NCBI GenBank assembly: GCA_019635215.1
Contig: JAHBZZ010000002.1
Span: 124,001 to 188,000 of the forward strand
Reading direction: 5' to 3'
From: Nitrosomonas sp.
GTDB lineage: Bacteria > Pseudomonadota > Gammaproteobacteria > Burkholderiales > Nitrosomonadaceae
DNA: 64,000 nucleotides
Positions 39,599 to 53,146 of the stretch are shown here, in pieces. The position numbers were made by a program, and so were the translations under genes. Within the stretch, counting starts at the first letter, position 1. Each line of letters opens with the position of its first letter. Under the pieces are notes generated by a model. The model was not told where the DNA came from, did not search any database, and saw only the letters and a program-made list of their open reading frames with translations.

Positions 39599-39614
39599 AT
39601 ACAATATATAGTGG
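39599..39614. promoter_or_regulatory. NrdR box 2
   Basis: ATACAATATATAGTGG is a good match to the NrdR consensus acaCwAtATaTwGwgt (better than box 1) in the same intergenic region. Paired boxes are usual for NrdR control. Confidence 0.65.
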
Positions 39615-39732
39615 TTAAAAGTATTATCCAACATTATCCAGTTTACCCAGATTCAGCTTGATATTGTCCGGTTAACGCTTTGGAATCACATTGGTTTATT
39701 TCATACCAATGAATCAAAGGGAGTCAAAAACG

Positions 39733-42600
39733 ATGCAGCTGGTCACCGAAACTTCAAATCCAATCCCCAAATCCGATATCAACGCTTTCGTGGATATTCA
39801 CACCGACATCAAGCAATTTTCTCAATATAGAATTATTCGCCGCAACGGTGCTGTTGTCGCATTCGAACCCATTAAAATTTCAGTCGCCATGACCAAAGCG
39901 TTCATCGCTGTGGATGGCGGCCAAGGTGCGGCATCGGTTCGCGTACGCGAACTGGTCAGCCGTCTGACACAGGATGTCGTTAATGCTTTACTGCGCCGTA
40001 AACCCGACAGCGGCACGTTTCATATCGAAGACATTCAGGACCAGGTCGAACTTGCGCTCATGCGTTCCGGCGAACATGACGTGGCACGGGCTTATGTGCT
40101 GTACCGTGAGGAACGTTCGCGCGAACGCGCGCGCCTGAAGGAACAGAATACTGCAAATCTACAAGAAGACGTACTCTACGTCACCGACAAAGGACATCGT
40201 ATCCCGCTTGATTTATCCGGATTAACCGCACTGATCGAATCTTCCTGCACAGGCCTTGGCGATGTTGTCAATCCCGCGCCGATTTTGAAAGCGACCTTAC
40301 GCGAGCTGTATGACGGTGTCACATTGGAAGAAGTCAGAAAATCCGCCATTATGTCGGCACGCGTGCTGATTGAAAAAGAACCGGCTTATGGTTATGTCAC
40401 CGCACGCCTGCTGCTGAACAATATCCGCGCCGAAGTACTGGGCGAGGAAGTACCGCAACAGGCTATGCAGATGCACTATGCTGAATATTTCCCGGCCTTT
40501 ATCAGAAAAGGCATCGAAGCCGGCCTGCTTGATGAACGCCTTGCACAGTTTGATCTGACCAGACTGTCCGAGGCGCTTCAGGCTGACCGTGATCTGCAGT
40601 TTGATTATCTCGGTTTACAAACGTTGTATGACCGCTATTTTCTGCATATCAAGGAAAAACGCATTGAACTGCCGCAGGTGTTCTTCATGCGCGTCGCAAT
40701 GGGGCTAGCACTCAATGAAATCGACCGTGAGACACGCGCCATCGAATTTTACAATGTCTTATCAAGCTTCGATTTCATGAGTTCGACACCGACGCTGTTC
40801 AATTCCGGCACCTGCCGTTCGCAGTTATCTTCATGCTATCTGACCACCGTATCCGATGATCTTGACGGCATTTATGAAGCCATCAAGGAAAACGCATTGC
40901 TCTCCAAATACGCCGGTGGCCTCGGTAATGACTGGACGGCTGTACGCGCCATGGGTTCGCGCATCAAGGGCACCAACGGTAAATCGCAAGGTGTTGTACC
41001 TTTCCTCAAAGTGGTATCCGATACCGCTGTCGCGGTGAATCAGGGCGGTAAACGCAAGGGCGCGGTATGTGCGTATCTGGAGTGCTGGCATCTCGATATC
41101 GAGGAATTTCTCGAATTGCGCAAAAATACCGGCGATGACCGCCGCCGCACGCATGACATGAATACCGCAACATGGATTCCCGACCTGTTCATGAAGCGCG
41201 TCATGGAAGGCGGCGAATGGACCTTGTTCTCCCCTGCGGATGTTCCGGATCTGCACGACAAATTCGGCCGCACGTTCGAGCAGGCTTATCTTGCTTACGA
41301 AGCCAAAGTTGAACGCGGCGAATTTGAGTTGTATAAAAAAATTCCCGCCGTGCAGCTCTGGCGCAAAATGCTCAGCATGCTGTTTGAAACCGGCCATCCC
41401 TGGATTACTTTCAAGGACCCGTGCAACGTGCGTTCGCCGCAAAATCATGTTGGCGTAGTGCACAGTTCGAATCTGTGTACGGAAATCACGCTCAACACCA
41501 GTGAAAAGGAAATCGCGGTCTGCAACCTGGGTTCCGTCAATCTGGTCGCACACCTGAACAACGGCGCACTCGATGCGGAAAAACTGAAACGCACCATCCG
41601 CACGGCCATGCGCATGCTCGATAATGTCGTGGACATCAATTTCTACGCGGTATCCAAAGCAAGAAACGCCAATCTCCGCCATCGCCCGGTGGGTCTGGGC
41701 ATCATGGGTTTTCAGGATTGCCTGCACCGCCTCGGCATTTCTTATGCTTCTGCGGAGGCCGTTGAATTTGCCGACCGTTCCATGGAACAGGTCGCTTACG
41801 AAGCCTATTGGGCTTCCAGCGAACTCGCCAAAGAGCGCGGCTGCTACAGCACCTTCAGGGGCAGCCTGTGGGATCGCGGCGTACTCCCGCATGAATCGCT
41901 CCAGCTGCTACAGGAAGAGCGCGGCGGCTATGTCGAGGCCGATATGTCTGCTACACTCGATTGGGAAGCGTTACGCAAACAGATCAAAAAACATGGCATG
42001 CGTAATTCCAATTGTCTGGCGATTGCACCAACGGCTACGATTTCCAATATCGTCGGCGTATCGGCAAGCATCGAGCCGACCTACCAGAATCTATACGTCA
42101 AATCCAATTTATCCGGTGAATTTACCATTACCAACAAATCCCTGGTGCGTGATCTGAAAGAACGGCATTTATGGGACGAAGTCATGATCGCCGATTTGAA
42201 GTATTTCGATGGCGCGATCAGCAAAATCGACCGCATTCCCGAAGACATCCGCACGCTTTACGCCACGGCTTTTGAAATGGATCCGCGTTGGCTCATCGAA
42301 GCGGCTTCGCGTCGGCAGAAGTGGATTGATCAATCGCAATCGCTCAATATCTACATGGCGGGCGTTTCCGGCAAGAAACTTGACGATACATACAAGCTGG
42401 CATGGTTACGCGGCCTGAAAACAACCTATTACCTACGCTCTCTGGGCGCGACCACAGCGGAAAAATCCACTGTGCAGGCCGGCGCACTTAACGCCGTGCC
42501 TGCGCATGGCGGCATTCAGGGTATCCACACTGTAGAAACCGCAACGGTTGAAATCAAATACTGTGCTATTGACGATGAAAGTTGCGAATCCTGTCAGTAA
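39733..42600 (+). CDS. nrdA: Class Ia ribonucleotide reductase, large subunit
   Basis: Catalytic subunit of 955 residues that reduces ribonucleoside diphosphates. Start ATG at 39733 ([10 protein letters not shown]) follows GGGAG. The N-terminal ATP-cone includes [20 protein letters not shown], used for allosteric control. Active site cysteines are in [15 protein letters not shown] and the [23 protein letters not shown] region (the latter as separate pieces LCTEI and VCNLG). The C-terminal redox tail is DDESCESC. It is followed by nrdB 59 bases later. Regulated through the NrdR boxes upstream. Confidence 0.97.
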   Translation: MQLVTETSNPIPKSDINAFVDIHTDIKQFSQYRIIRRNGAVVAFEPIKISVAMTKAFIAVDGGQGAASVRVRELVSRLTQDVVNALLRRKPDSGTFHIEDIQDQVELALMRSGEHDVARAYVLYREERSRERARLKEQNTANLQEDVLYVTDKGHRIPLDLSGLTALIESSCTGLGDVVNPAPILKATLRELYDGVTLEEVRKSAIMSARVLIEKEPAYGYVTARLLLNNIRAEVLGEEVPQQAMQMHYAEYFPAFIRKGIEAGLLDERLAQFDLTRLSEALQADRDLQFDYLGLQTLYDRYFLHIKEKRIELPQVFFMRVAMGLALNEIDRETRAIEFYNVLSSFDFMSSTPTLFNSGTCRSQLSSCYLTTVSDDLDGIYEAIKENALLSKYAGGLGNDWTAVRAMGSRIKGTNGKSQGVVPFLKVVSDTAVAVNQGGKRKGAVCAYLECWHLDIEEFLELRKNTGDDRRRTHDMNTATWIPDLFMKRVMEGGEWTLFSPADVPDLHDKFGRTFEQAYLAYEAKVERGEFELYKKIPAVQLWRKMLSMLFETGHPWITFKDPCNVRSPQNHVGVVHSSNLCTEITLNTSEKEIAVCNLGSVNLVAHLNNGALDAEKLKRTIRTAMRMLDNVVDINFYAVSKARNANLRHRPVGLGIMGFQDCLHRLGISYASAEAVEFADRSMEQVAYEAYWASSELAKERGCYSTFRGSLWDRGVLPHESLQLLQEERGGYVEADMSATLDWEALRKQIKKHGMRNSNCLAIAPTATISNIVGVSASIEPTYQNLYVKSNLSGEFTITNKSLVRDLKERHLWDEVMIADLKYFDGAISKIDRIPEDIRTLYATAFEMDPRWLIEAASRRQKWIDQSQSLNIYMAGVSGKKLDDTYKLAWLRGLKTTYYLRSLGATTAEKSTVQAGALNAVPAHGGIQGIHTVETATVEIKYCAIDDESCESCQ

Positions 42601-42659
42601 ATCAACCGGATTTTATCAAACAAAACAATGAATTACAGATTACAATAAGGAATTTGAAC

Positions 42660-43826
42660 ATGCTAACATTTGAAGACGAGCCTAAACAGCCACAGAAACC
42701 TGCAAACTCGATGCTTTCCAGCGATCACCGCCATACTGAATTGCGCAACACGCACCACGACAGCACCGAAAATACATCCGACGAACTGCCTGCAGCAAGC
42801 AATCCGCTCCGCCGCGTCGCCGTGGAAGACAAGAAAATCATCAATTGCAGCGCGGATGTAAATCAGCTGGTGCCTTTCAAATACAAATGGGCCTGGGACA
42901 AATATCTCGCTGCCTGTGCCAACCACTGGATGCCACAGGAAATCAACATGAGCCGTGACATTGCGCTATGGAAAGATCCCAATGGCCTGACCGAGGATGA
43001 GCGCCGCGTCGTCAAACGCAATCTGGGTTTTTTCGTCACTGCAGACTCGCTGGCAGCGAACAATATTGTGCTCGGCACCTACCGGCATATCACCAATCCC
43101 GAATGCCGCCAATATCTGTTGCGCCAGGCATTTGAAGAGGCCATTCACACCCATGCGTACCAATACATCGTCGAATCGCTCGGCCTCAACGAAGGTGAAA
43201 TTTTCAACGCCTATCATGAAATCGAATCTATCCGCGACAAAGATGAATTCCTGATTCCATTCATTGACACGCTGACCGACCCGAACTTCAAAACCGGCAC
43301 CACAGAAACCGACCAGCAACTGCTCAAAAGCCTGATCGTGTTTGCCTGCATCATGGAAGGTTTGTTTTTTTACGTCGGATTCGTCCAGATTCTGGCGCTC
43401 GGCCGGCAAAACAAAATGACCGGTGCGGCAGAACAGTATCAATACATCCTGCGCGATGAATCAATGCACTGCAATTTCGGCATCGATGTCATCAACCAGA
43501 TCAAAATGGAAAACCCGCATCTGTGGACCAAGGCATTCCGCGAAGAAATCGCCGCGCTGATGCGCAAAGCGGTGGCGCTGGAATACCGCTATGCGGAAGA
43601 CACCATGCCACGCGGCGTACTGGGCTTGAATGCGCCGATGTTCAAGGAATATCTGCGCTATATCACCAACCGCCGCTGCCAGCAGATCGGACTGGATCCG
43701 CTCTATCCAGATGCAAATAACCCATTCCCGTGGATGTCGGAAATGATCGACCTGAAGAAAGAGAAAAATTTCTTCGAAACGCGGGTCATCGAGTATCAAA
43801 CCGGTGGAGCACTTTCCTGGGATTGA
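42660..43826 (+). CDS. nrdB: Class Ia ribonucleotide reductase, small subunit
   Basis: Di-iron tyrosyl radical subunit of 388 residues. Start ATG at 42660 ([17 protein letters not shown]) follows AAGGA at 8 bases; the frame runs further left without such a signal. Metal ligands occur in [13 protein letters not shown] (Glu, His) and [11 protein letters not shown] (Glu, His). The N-terminal 60 residues are hydrophilic and poorly conserved. Cotranscribed with nrdA. Confidence 0.96.
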   Translation: MLTFEDEPKQPQKPANSMLSSDHRHTELRNTHHDSTENTSDELPAASNPLRRVAVEDKKIINCSADVNQLVPFKYKWAWDKYLAACANHWMPQEINMSRDIALWKDPNGLTEDERRVVKRNLGFFVTADSLAANNIVLGTYRHITNPECRQYLLRQAFEEAIHTHAYQYIVESLGLNEGEIFNAYHEIESIRDKDEFLIPFIDTLTDPNFKTGTTETDQQLLKSLIVFACIMEGLFFYVGFVQILALGRQNKMTGAAEQYQYILRDESMHCNFGIDVINQIKMENPHLWTKAFREEIAALMRKAVALEYRYAEDTMPRGVLGLNAPMFKEYLRYITNRRCQQIGLDPLYPDANNPFPWMSEMIDLKKEKNFFETRVIEYQTGGALSWD

Positions 43827-43901
43827 AGAATTCAATTACGTTCATAACACATCCGATATCCAGTAAGAACCTGAAATTTATAAACGTTGAGGAGATACAG
43901 G

Positions 43902-45305
<1,404 letters not shown>

Positions 45306-45323
45306 TCACTCAGCAATAATTGA

Positions 45324-45932
45324 CTATACACTCCGGATTGGAAACACTGTTCGCTCTACAACATATTTTTTGAGCATTCGAATACCGTTATAGAACGTTG
45401 TGATTCTTGATTTATCCAGCATGACATAGGGCTTTCCGGAACGTTCACAGTAATCTTTCGTCACGAAGAACGCATCATGCCTGACACAATCTACCGGACA
45501 AATAATTAGATCGGCATTGTCAAGCAATGTATGCAAATGCGGCATCGCGGCATCGGCAACACCGTGAAAACTCAGAAATTGCCCGCCCGCATCCTCGACA
45601 ATCTGACGATAAGCCGGATACATCTGCAGCTGACCACCAACGCATAACACGCATTTTCCCTTCAGGCAATCCGGCTTTGTTTCTGCTATCGCAGTCGATG
45701 CCTTGACAAGCGGCATGGTACGTAATTGCTCAACTATAGAAGGCTCAGCAGACTCTATTGGCTTTGCAACAACGAATGGAATATTAACCACCCCATTGAG
45801 AAGACGTTTAATGTCCCTCAGGATATTGGTTACAAGCGCGTCAGGCCGATCAAAAGCCGCAGAAGACGTTGTTGTTGCATTCAGCGCAACTGGCGAAATC
45901 AGATCGAAAACCATTTTTTTAATCAGTTTCAT
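45324..45932 (-). CDS. DUF2325 family protein, probably Fur-regulated
   Basis: Protein of 202 residues from ATG at 45932 (MKLIKKMVFDL) with a perfect AGGAGG upstream. The C-terminal half is the DUF2325 domain: KCVLCVGGQLQMYPAYRQIV, FLSFHGV, LDNADLIICPVDCVRHDAF and VTKDYCERSGKPYVML. It has a Rossmann-like pattern and several cysteines. DUF2325 has no firm function. The gene is preceded by a perfect 47-base palindrome that contains a Fur box, so expression is likely repressed by iron, linking it to iron homeostasis. Confidence 0.85.
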   Translation of the reverse strand: MKLIKKMVFDLISPVALNATTTSSAAFDRPDALVTNILRDIKRLLNGVVNIPFVVAKPIESAEPSIVEQLRTMPLVKASTAIAETKPDCLKGKCVLCVGGQLQMYPAYRQIVEDAGGQFLSFHGVADAAMPHLHTLLDNADLIICPVDCVRHDAFFVTKDYCERSGKPYVMLDKSRITTFYNGIRMLKKYVVERTVFPIRSV

Positions 45933-46085
45933 TGTTGAAACCTCCTGATAAAGACGGCCTGCCTGTTGCTTCATCCCGGAAAGAAAGGCATTCCGGGCGA
46001 CAAGACCATTCATTCATTAACATGTCGGTTGGATAGCCATTGATGCGTAGTTGCAAATTTGCCTTCGCATACTGCTATTTGCTGC

Positions 46086-46145
46086 ATATTAGCATGCAAT
46101 CACAGGTATGTAAATGATAATCATTATCATTTACATACCTGTGAT
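46086..46145 (-). promoter_or_regulatory. Fur box in a 47-base perfect palindrome overlapping a promoter
   Basis: 46099-46145 is a perfect inverted repeat with 23-base arms about C46122; its core TGATAATCATTATCA is a consensus Fur site. On the minus strand TTTACA (46109-46114) and TAATAT (46086-46091) form a -35/-10 pair exactly 17 bases apart, so the operator covers the -35 of the DUF2325 promoter. Start codon is about 154 bases downstream. Confidence 0.85.
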
Positions 46146-46273
46146 GATCTTCTGGAAGATGAATAGAATCTAACGATAATTTCTGAGAAATGCCCGTCTT
46201 CAAAAACCAAAAACCGGCAAACGGTGAGCGACTTCCAGTCCTCGTCCGCACACCGGATACGGTCTTCTTTGGT
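46146..46273. other. Short gap after leuS
   Basis: Between the Fur palindrome and the leuS stop. The usual downstream genes lptE and holA are not here; no gene or terminator is evident. Confidence 0.4.
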
Positions 46274-48889
<2,616 letters not shown>

Positions 48890-49079
48890 TTAAAGGCTCA
48901 ATTATACCGTGAAGTATCCTGACAAGAATATGCCGTACAACGTAAGGCCATCGAATCCTTGAAAACACGGATTGCGCACCATCATTTCTGCACAGACCCG
49001 GCATCATCGCATGGCACTCAAGATAAACCTGTTTAGTACGATAAAGAAATAGCAATAAAAACTTAATGTAGAGGAAAGC

Positions 49080-50360
49080 ATGAAGGAAGCATTTCTTGGC
49101 AGACTGCCTATTCTTGACCGCACACAAAACCTGGTGGCATTTGAGCTTTTATTCCGATCCAGCGAACAAAACAAAGTCAATGTCATTGATAATTCTGCTG
49201 CTTCGGCGCATGTCATCATCGACATTTACGGTCAATTAGGCATCGATAAAGTCATGGGTAACCGGCGTGGCTTTATCAAAGTGGATGCCGAGCTGCTAAT
49301 GGATGATGCACTTTACCTGCTGCCCAAGAACCAGGTTGTCTTTGAGATTCTCAGAACTGTCGAATTCAATGCTGAAATTATCCGGCGCTGCAAGGATTTA
49401 CGTCAGAAAGGCTATCAACTGGCAATTTCCTATGTAACCGAACTGAGCGATCAACTGGAGCACATTCTGCCGCTGGTGAATGTTGTCAAGGTAAATCCCG
49501 AAGCTGCAAATATAGATGAGCAAACCCTGCGCAATCTGCTCAGAAAACTTAAGCGCTGGCCGGTTCTGTTACTGGCCGAGAAAGTGGAAAACCGTCAAAC
49601 CGCGCGATATTGTCTGAATCTGGGATTTCACATGCTGCAAGGTTTTTATTTTGCGCAACCGGAAGTCATTACCGGAAAACGAGCCGACCCTGCCAAATTA
49701 TCCCTGTTGAAATTAATGGTGCTCATCGTCAAAGACGAAGATGTCTCAGAAATAGAGAACGAACTAAAATACCAGCCCGGTTTGAGTTACAACCTGCTGC
49801 GCATGGTGAATTCCGCAGCGATGGGTTTATCAACCACCGTTAACTCGATTAAACGCGCCATCACCATACTCGGCCGCAAACAATTGCAGCGCTGGGTGCA
49901 GATATTACTGTATACCGCCAGACAGCACTCAGGCTGTGGCGCTGATGCTTTAATGCAAACTGCTACCGTAAGAGGAAAACTGCTCGAACTTATCGCCTGC
50001 AAAGACCGCCCGCATGACAAAAATCATCAGGACCGCGCTTTCATGGTCGGTATCTTATCCTTACTGGATTCACTGCTGGACATGGACATGAATGAGGTTG
50101 TCAAAACACTCAGTATACAAAAAGACATGTGTGACGCATTAATATCGCGCCGCGGCTATCTGGGACGCCAACTCGAATTGATTGAAGCCTATGAACGCGG
50201 TGAATTTGACCGCATGCAGTCGATACTCCATGAGTTTGGTTTTCTGGAAATATATGAACTGACCCAAATGGAACTGGAAGCTTCAGCCTGGGCGAATCAA
50301 ATCAATGAAGCGCTCAATCAAACCAAACCATCCGAAACGGACACACTTGCGTCTGCCTGA
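49080..50360 (+). CDS. EAL-HDOD signalling protein (YuxH/CdgJ type)
   Basis: Protein of 426 residues with an N-terminal EAL-like domain (about 1-200, LGRLPILDRTQNLVAFELLFR) and a C-terminal HDOD domain (about 205-400, LLKLMVLIVKDEDVSEIENE and LVNSAAMGL-like MVNSAAMGLSTTVNSIKRAI). The EAL motif is replaced by ELL, so c-di-GMP hydrolysis is unlikely; this type works as a regulator of motility or adhesion. It is a stand-alone gene with no flagellar neighbours. Confidence 0.9.
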   Translation: MKEAFLGRLPILDRTQNLVAFELLFRSSEQNKVNVIDNSAASAHVIIDIYGQLGIDKVMGNRRGFIKVDAELLMDDALYLLPKNQVVFEILRTVEFNAEIIRRCKDLRQKGYQLAISYVTELSDQLEHILPLVNVVKVNPEAANIDEQTLRNLLRKLKRWPVLLLAEKVENRQTARYCLNLGFHMLQGFYFAQPEVITGKRADPAKLSLLKLMVLIVKDEDVSEIENELKYQPGLSYNLLRMVNSAAMGLSTTVNSIKRAITILGRKQLQRWVQILLYTARQHSGCGADALMQTATVRGKLLELIACKDRPHDKNHQDRAFMVGILSLLDSLLDMDMNEVVKTLSIQKDMCDALISRRGYLGRQLELIEAYERGEFDRMQSILHEFGFLEIYELTQMELEASAWANQINEALNQTKPSETDTLASA

Positions 50361-50419
50361 GAATTACCCATGCCAGACTTCATGCTCAAAATCTCTGTCA
50401 TCGAATTTAATACCGCATT

Positions 50420-51409
50420 TCATTGTAATCCTTCATAGTGCCCATCAGATAACACCGAATTTGATTGAGCCGGCATCATCGCCAAATGGCTCTGCCAATC
50501 TTGCAGGTAAAACACAATGGCACTGATGGAAACCACCACTCCGGCCAGATTGAAAAATGCATAGCGGCGAAACTTCTTAGCCAGTGTTTTTTGACTGAAT
50601 GTCGATACAATGAAAGGATGTTGCTTATCAGACGTCCGGCCCAACGAATGTTCAGTAGGCAAGCGTGTCAGCTCCTGTCGACGTTTTTCAGCCTCCCGAC
50701 TGGCCGCTTCGCGCACAATCTCCCATTCTTGCAGATCGATCTCACCATTTTTATCACGATCAAAGCGCCTGACGATTTCACTATAATTTTCCTTCCACTC
50801 GCGGATAACCTGTCCGGTCATTTGATGATTATTCGGAATATTCCGCCCGCCGCCACTGGTGCCGAACAAACCGAGTGCATAAATAACGTCATGAACATAG
50901 ATCAACTTTTCAATATAGCGATAGCGCCTGCTGCTCAATGTTCTTAAAAGAACATGCCTATTATCCGCCTGACCCGGCCTGGGTGTGTTGCCATACCAAG
51001 TAAGCGAATGCGCGGTAAGCACTTCAGCGCCTTCGGGATGAACAGCACAGGCATCTGTATCATCCTGGATCACAAAATACTGGTTACTTGTCCCTTCTTC
51101 AATGGTTTTCCAGTGACTGCTTTTACCGGATTTCTGATAGCGCTGGACTTTGTAGCTGTACCAGACACATGCCTTACCCGCAAGCGGTGAAACGATCTCT
51201 CTGTTTTTGACAGGGGAAACCGTACCTACAATTTCAGCGTAGCCTTGCGCAGCAGAACGGATTTTGGACGTAGGCGTATCCTCGATCAGGCGCGCACGTT
51301 TCAGATAATGAAAGACACACCAGAAACAAACCAATGCCACCAGGCAAGCAGCAACCAGAAAAATCAACTGATTGTCATGCAGCGGCGTATTCCACTGTAC
51401 TGAAATCAT
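50420..51409 (-). CDS. GIDE-type membrane protein with EF-hand
   Basis: Protein of 329 residues with a membrane helix at 14-36 (LIFLVAACLVALVCFWCVF) and one at about 286-302. The part between carries the GIDE (E3 ubiquitin ligase-like) pattern: GYAEIVGTVSP, LAGKACVWYSYKVQRY, FVIQDDTDACAVHPEGAEV. A canonical EF-hand loop DRDKNGEIDLQE is at 217-228 with every calcium ligand position filled. It overlaps lemA by 4 bases. LemA and GIDE proteins commonly pair, with unclear function, perhaps envelope integrity. No RING finger is seen. Confidence 0.85.
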   Translation of the reverse strand: MISVQWNTPLHDNQLIFLVAACLVALVCFWCVFHYLKRARLIEDTPTSKIRSAAQGYAEIVGTVSPVKNREIVSPLAGKACVWYSYKVQRYQKSGKSSHWKTIEEGTSNQYFVIQDDTDACAVHPEGAEVLTAHSLTWYGNTPRPGQADNRHVLLRTLSSRRYRYIEKLIYVHDVIYALGLFGTSGGGRNIPNNHQMTGQVIREWKENYSEIVRRFDRDKNGEIDLQEWEIVREAASREAEKRRQELTRLPTEHSLGRTSDKQHPFIVSTFSQKTLAKKFRRYAFFNLAGVVVSISAIVFYLQDWQSHLAMMPAQSNSVLSDGHYEGLQ

Positions 51410-51978
51410 TGAAACAAAGCTTTCAGACTGACATCCGCTTTATCCGCTTCGGAAAATTCCAGAAGATCAAAAGCATCAAACCCGAACAGCTTGGCAATCA
51501 GAATGTCCGGAAATTGCTCTATCCGGATATTGTTGATATTCGTTGAATCGTTATAAAACTCGCGCCGATCAGCGATATCATGCTCCAGTCCGGTAATACG
51601 GGTCTGCAAATGCTGGAACGATGCATTGGCTTTGAGTTCAGGATACGATTCCGCCAGTGCGAAGAGATTGCCCAGCCCCAGTCTCAGCTGAGTTTCTGCC
51701 GTACCCAGCGCTTTCATATTGGAATCCTGTTGTGCCGTTGCAACTGCCGAGCGCGCTTTGACAATGGCTTCCAGGGCCGCCTTCTCATAACCCATGTATT
51801 GCCTGCAGGTTTCAACGAGCTTGGGTAACTCGTCATGACGCTGTTTAAGCAGAACATCAATATTTGACCATGCCTTGGAAACATTATGTTTCAGTTTTAC
51901 CAGATTGTTATAGATCAGAATAAAGTAGACACTGACTATGCTCAAAACTACCCAAACAACTATCGTAGAAACTTCCAT
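51406..51978 (-). CDS. lemA: LemA family protein
   Basis: Membrane-anchored helical protein of 190 residues. An N-terminal helix (VVWVVLSIVSVYFILIY) leads to YNNLVKLKHNVSKAWSNIDV and LLKQRHDELPKLVETCRQYM, the LemA signature. Three in-frame ATGs occur in a row at 51984, 51981 and 51978; the last has the best distance from the GGGG ribosome site. It overlaps the GIDE gene. Homologues are associated with envelope or phospholipase-like processes; function is not firmly known. Confidence 0.93.
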   Translation of the reverse strand: MEVSTIVVWVVLSIVSVYFILIYNNLVKLKHNVSKAWSNIDVLLKQRHDELPKLVETCRQYMGYEKAALEAIVKARSAVATAQQDSNMKALGTAETQLRLGLGNLFALAESYPELKANASFQHLQTRITGLEHDIADRREFYNDSTNINNIRIEQFPDILIAKLFGFDAFDLLEFSEADKADVSLKALFQ

Positions 51979-52235
51979 CATCATCACCCCGTATCAAAAA
52001 TGAATAAAACCAGCCGGTTAACCTGTTTCTTTATGCTGTGTTTTGTAACTGTATGACACAACGGATCATAAGGTTCCAAAGTTAAGGTGGTTAATATGTT
52101 CTGGGATGCTTTAGCCTGGACGACAAGGACAAAACGCACAATTCCTGCCTGTGGATTCAGAATATCGACAACGATTCGGCGATATTGGAAAACTTTCGTC
52201 TGTACAAGCACCTGGCTCGCGGTACAGCTCTTGTA

Positions 52236-53060
52236 CTACTGACGCGCACTGTTCAGCATATTGATAATATGCTTGCCTGGAATGGCATAACTGATACCGC
52301 TGGGCGCTGATAACGCGGCTTCTTTTTTTCCCTTGACATACACCATGTTGATAATGCCGTAGACAACCCCTGTATCGGGATCATACAACGGACTGCCGCT
52401 GTTTCCCGGATAGGCGACGCCATCAAGCTGGAAAACCATGAAAGGTGTCTTCAGCTGCCGGATCAGATTTGCATTCAGCTGCATGGCGTTATTAACCGGT
52501 CTGATAATAGGCGTAATCGAAGATACAATGGCCTGATGCGTAACGGGATAAAAACCCAGTACCATACCGATAGGAAAACCGGTATACGCGATACGCCGCC
52601 CTTCCCTGATCAAATCAGAATCACCGAGTGTCAGTACCGGCAAAGCCGTTCCGCTGATTCTCAGTAACGCCAGATCATGCGCCGTGTCTCTAAAAATCAC
52701 AGTGGCATCTCTGATTTCCGGTTCATTATCGCGTCCCGTAATCACAACCTGTTTTTCCATACGCTCCAGATCCAGCGTCTCTGGAATGACATGTGCGTTG
52801 GTGACAATATGCAAACCATCGCCGACTGCAAACCCTGTACCCATCAGAGTCATCGCTGGCGATTTCATTCTCTGGTAGGTACCGATGCCCACAACAGCAG
52901 GTTTTACCTTGACAATGGTTTCTTCTAGTTGTGCATGACCCGCCGGTGATAAAATGCACATGACCGATGCGAACCCAAGCACAGCAAACCCTGTTCCATA
53001 TTTCTGAAAAAAAGAAATACGCAGGTAGTGATGACAGGAAACCCATGAAAAATTAACCAT
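52236..53060 (-). CDS. Trypsin-like serine protease (S1C, no PDZ)
   Basis: Secreted or periplasmic protease of 274 residues. Signal-like helix about 24-43 (FAVLGFASVMCILSPAGHAQ). Catalytic triad is His90 (TNAHVI), Asp129 (HDLALL) and Ser221 (YPGNSGSPL). Unlike DegP/DegQ it has no PDZ domain. The start is not certain, since the frame opens with MVNFSWVSCHHY, and a Met is not seen closer to the signal helix; upstream ribosome site is weak. Divergent from gltX. Confidence 0.87.
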   Translation of the reverse strand: MVNFSWVSCHHYLRISFFQKYGTGFAVLGFASVMCILSPAGHAQLEETIVKVKPAVVGIGTYQRMKSPAMTLMGTGFAVGDGLHIVTNAHVIPETLDLERMEKQVVITGRDNEPEIRDATVIFRDTAHDLALLRISGTALPVLTLGDSDLIREGRRIAYTGFPIGMVLGFYPVTHQAIVSSITPIIRPVNNAMQLNANLIRQLKTPFMVFQLDGVAYPGNSGSPLYDPDTGVVYGIINMVYVKGKKEAALSAPSGISYAIPGKHIINMLNSARQ

Positions 53061-53146
53061 AGCTCGAACATTAGCTTTTAAAATGCGCCATGCGCTGAAA
53101 ATAAATACAAGTAGTACCGCTTACTTTAATCACTGAGAATATAATT

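Noticed and set aside
40831-41892. Open frame of 353 codons on the minus strand inside nrdA
   Set aside because: It is antisense to a firmly identified catalytic subunit, and its protein has no family features.
51984-52211. Possible small gene of 75 codons before lemA
   Set aside because: No ribosome site, no known domain, and a typical non-coding composition.
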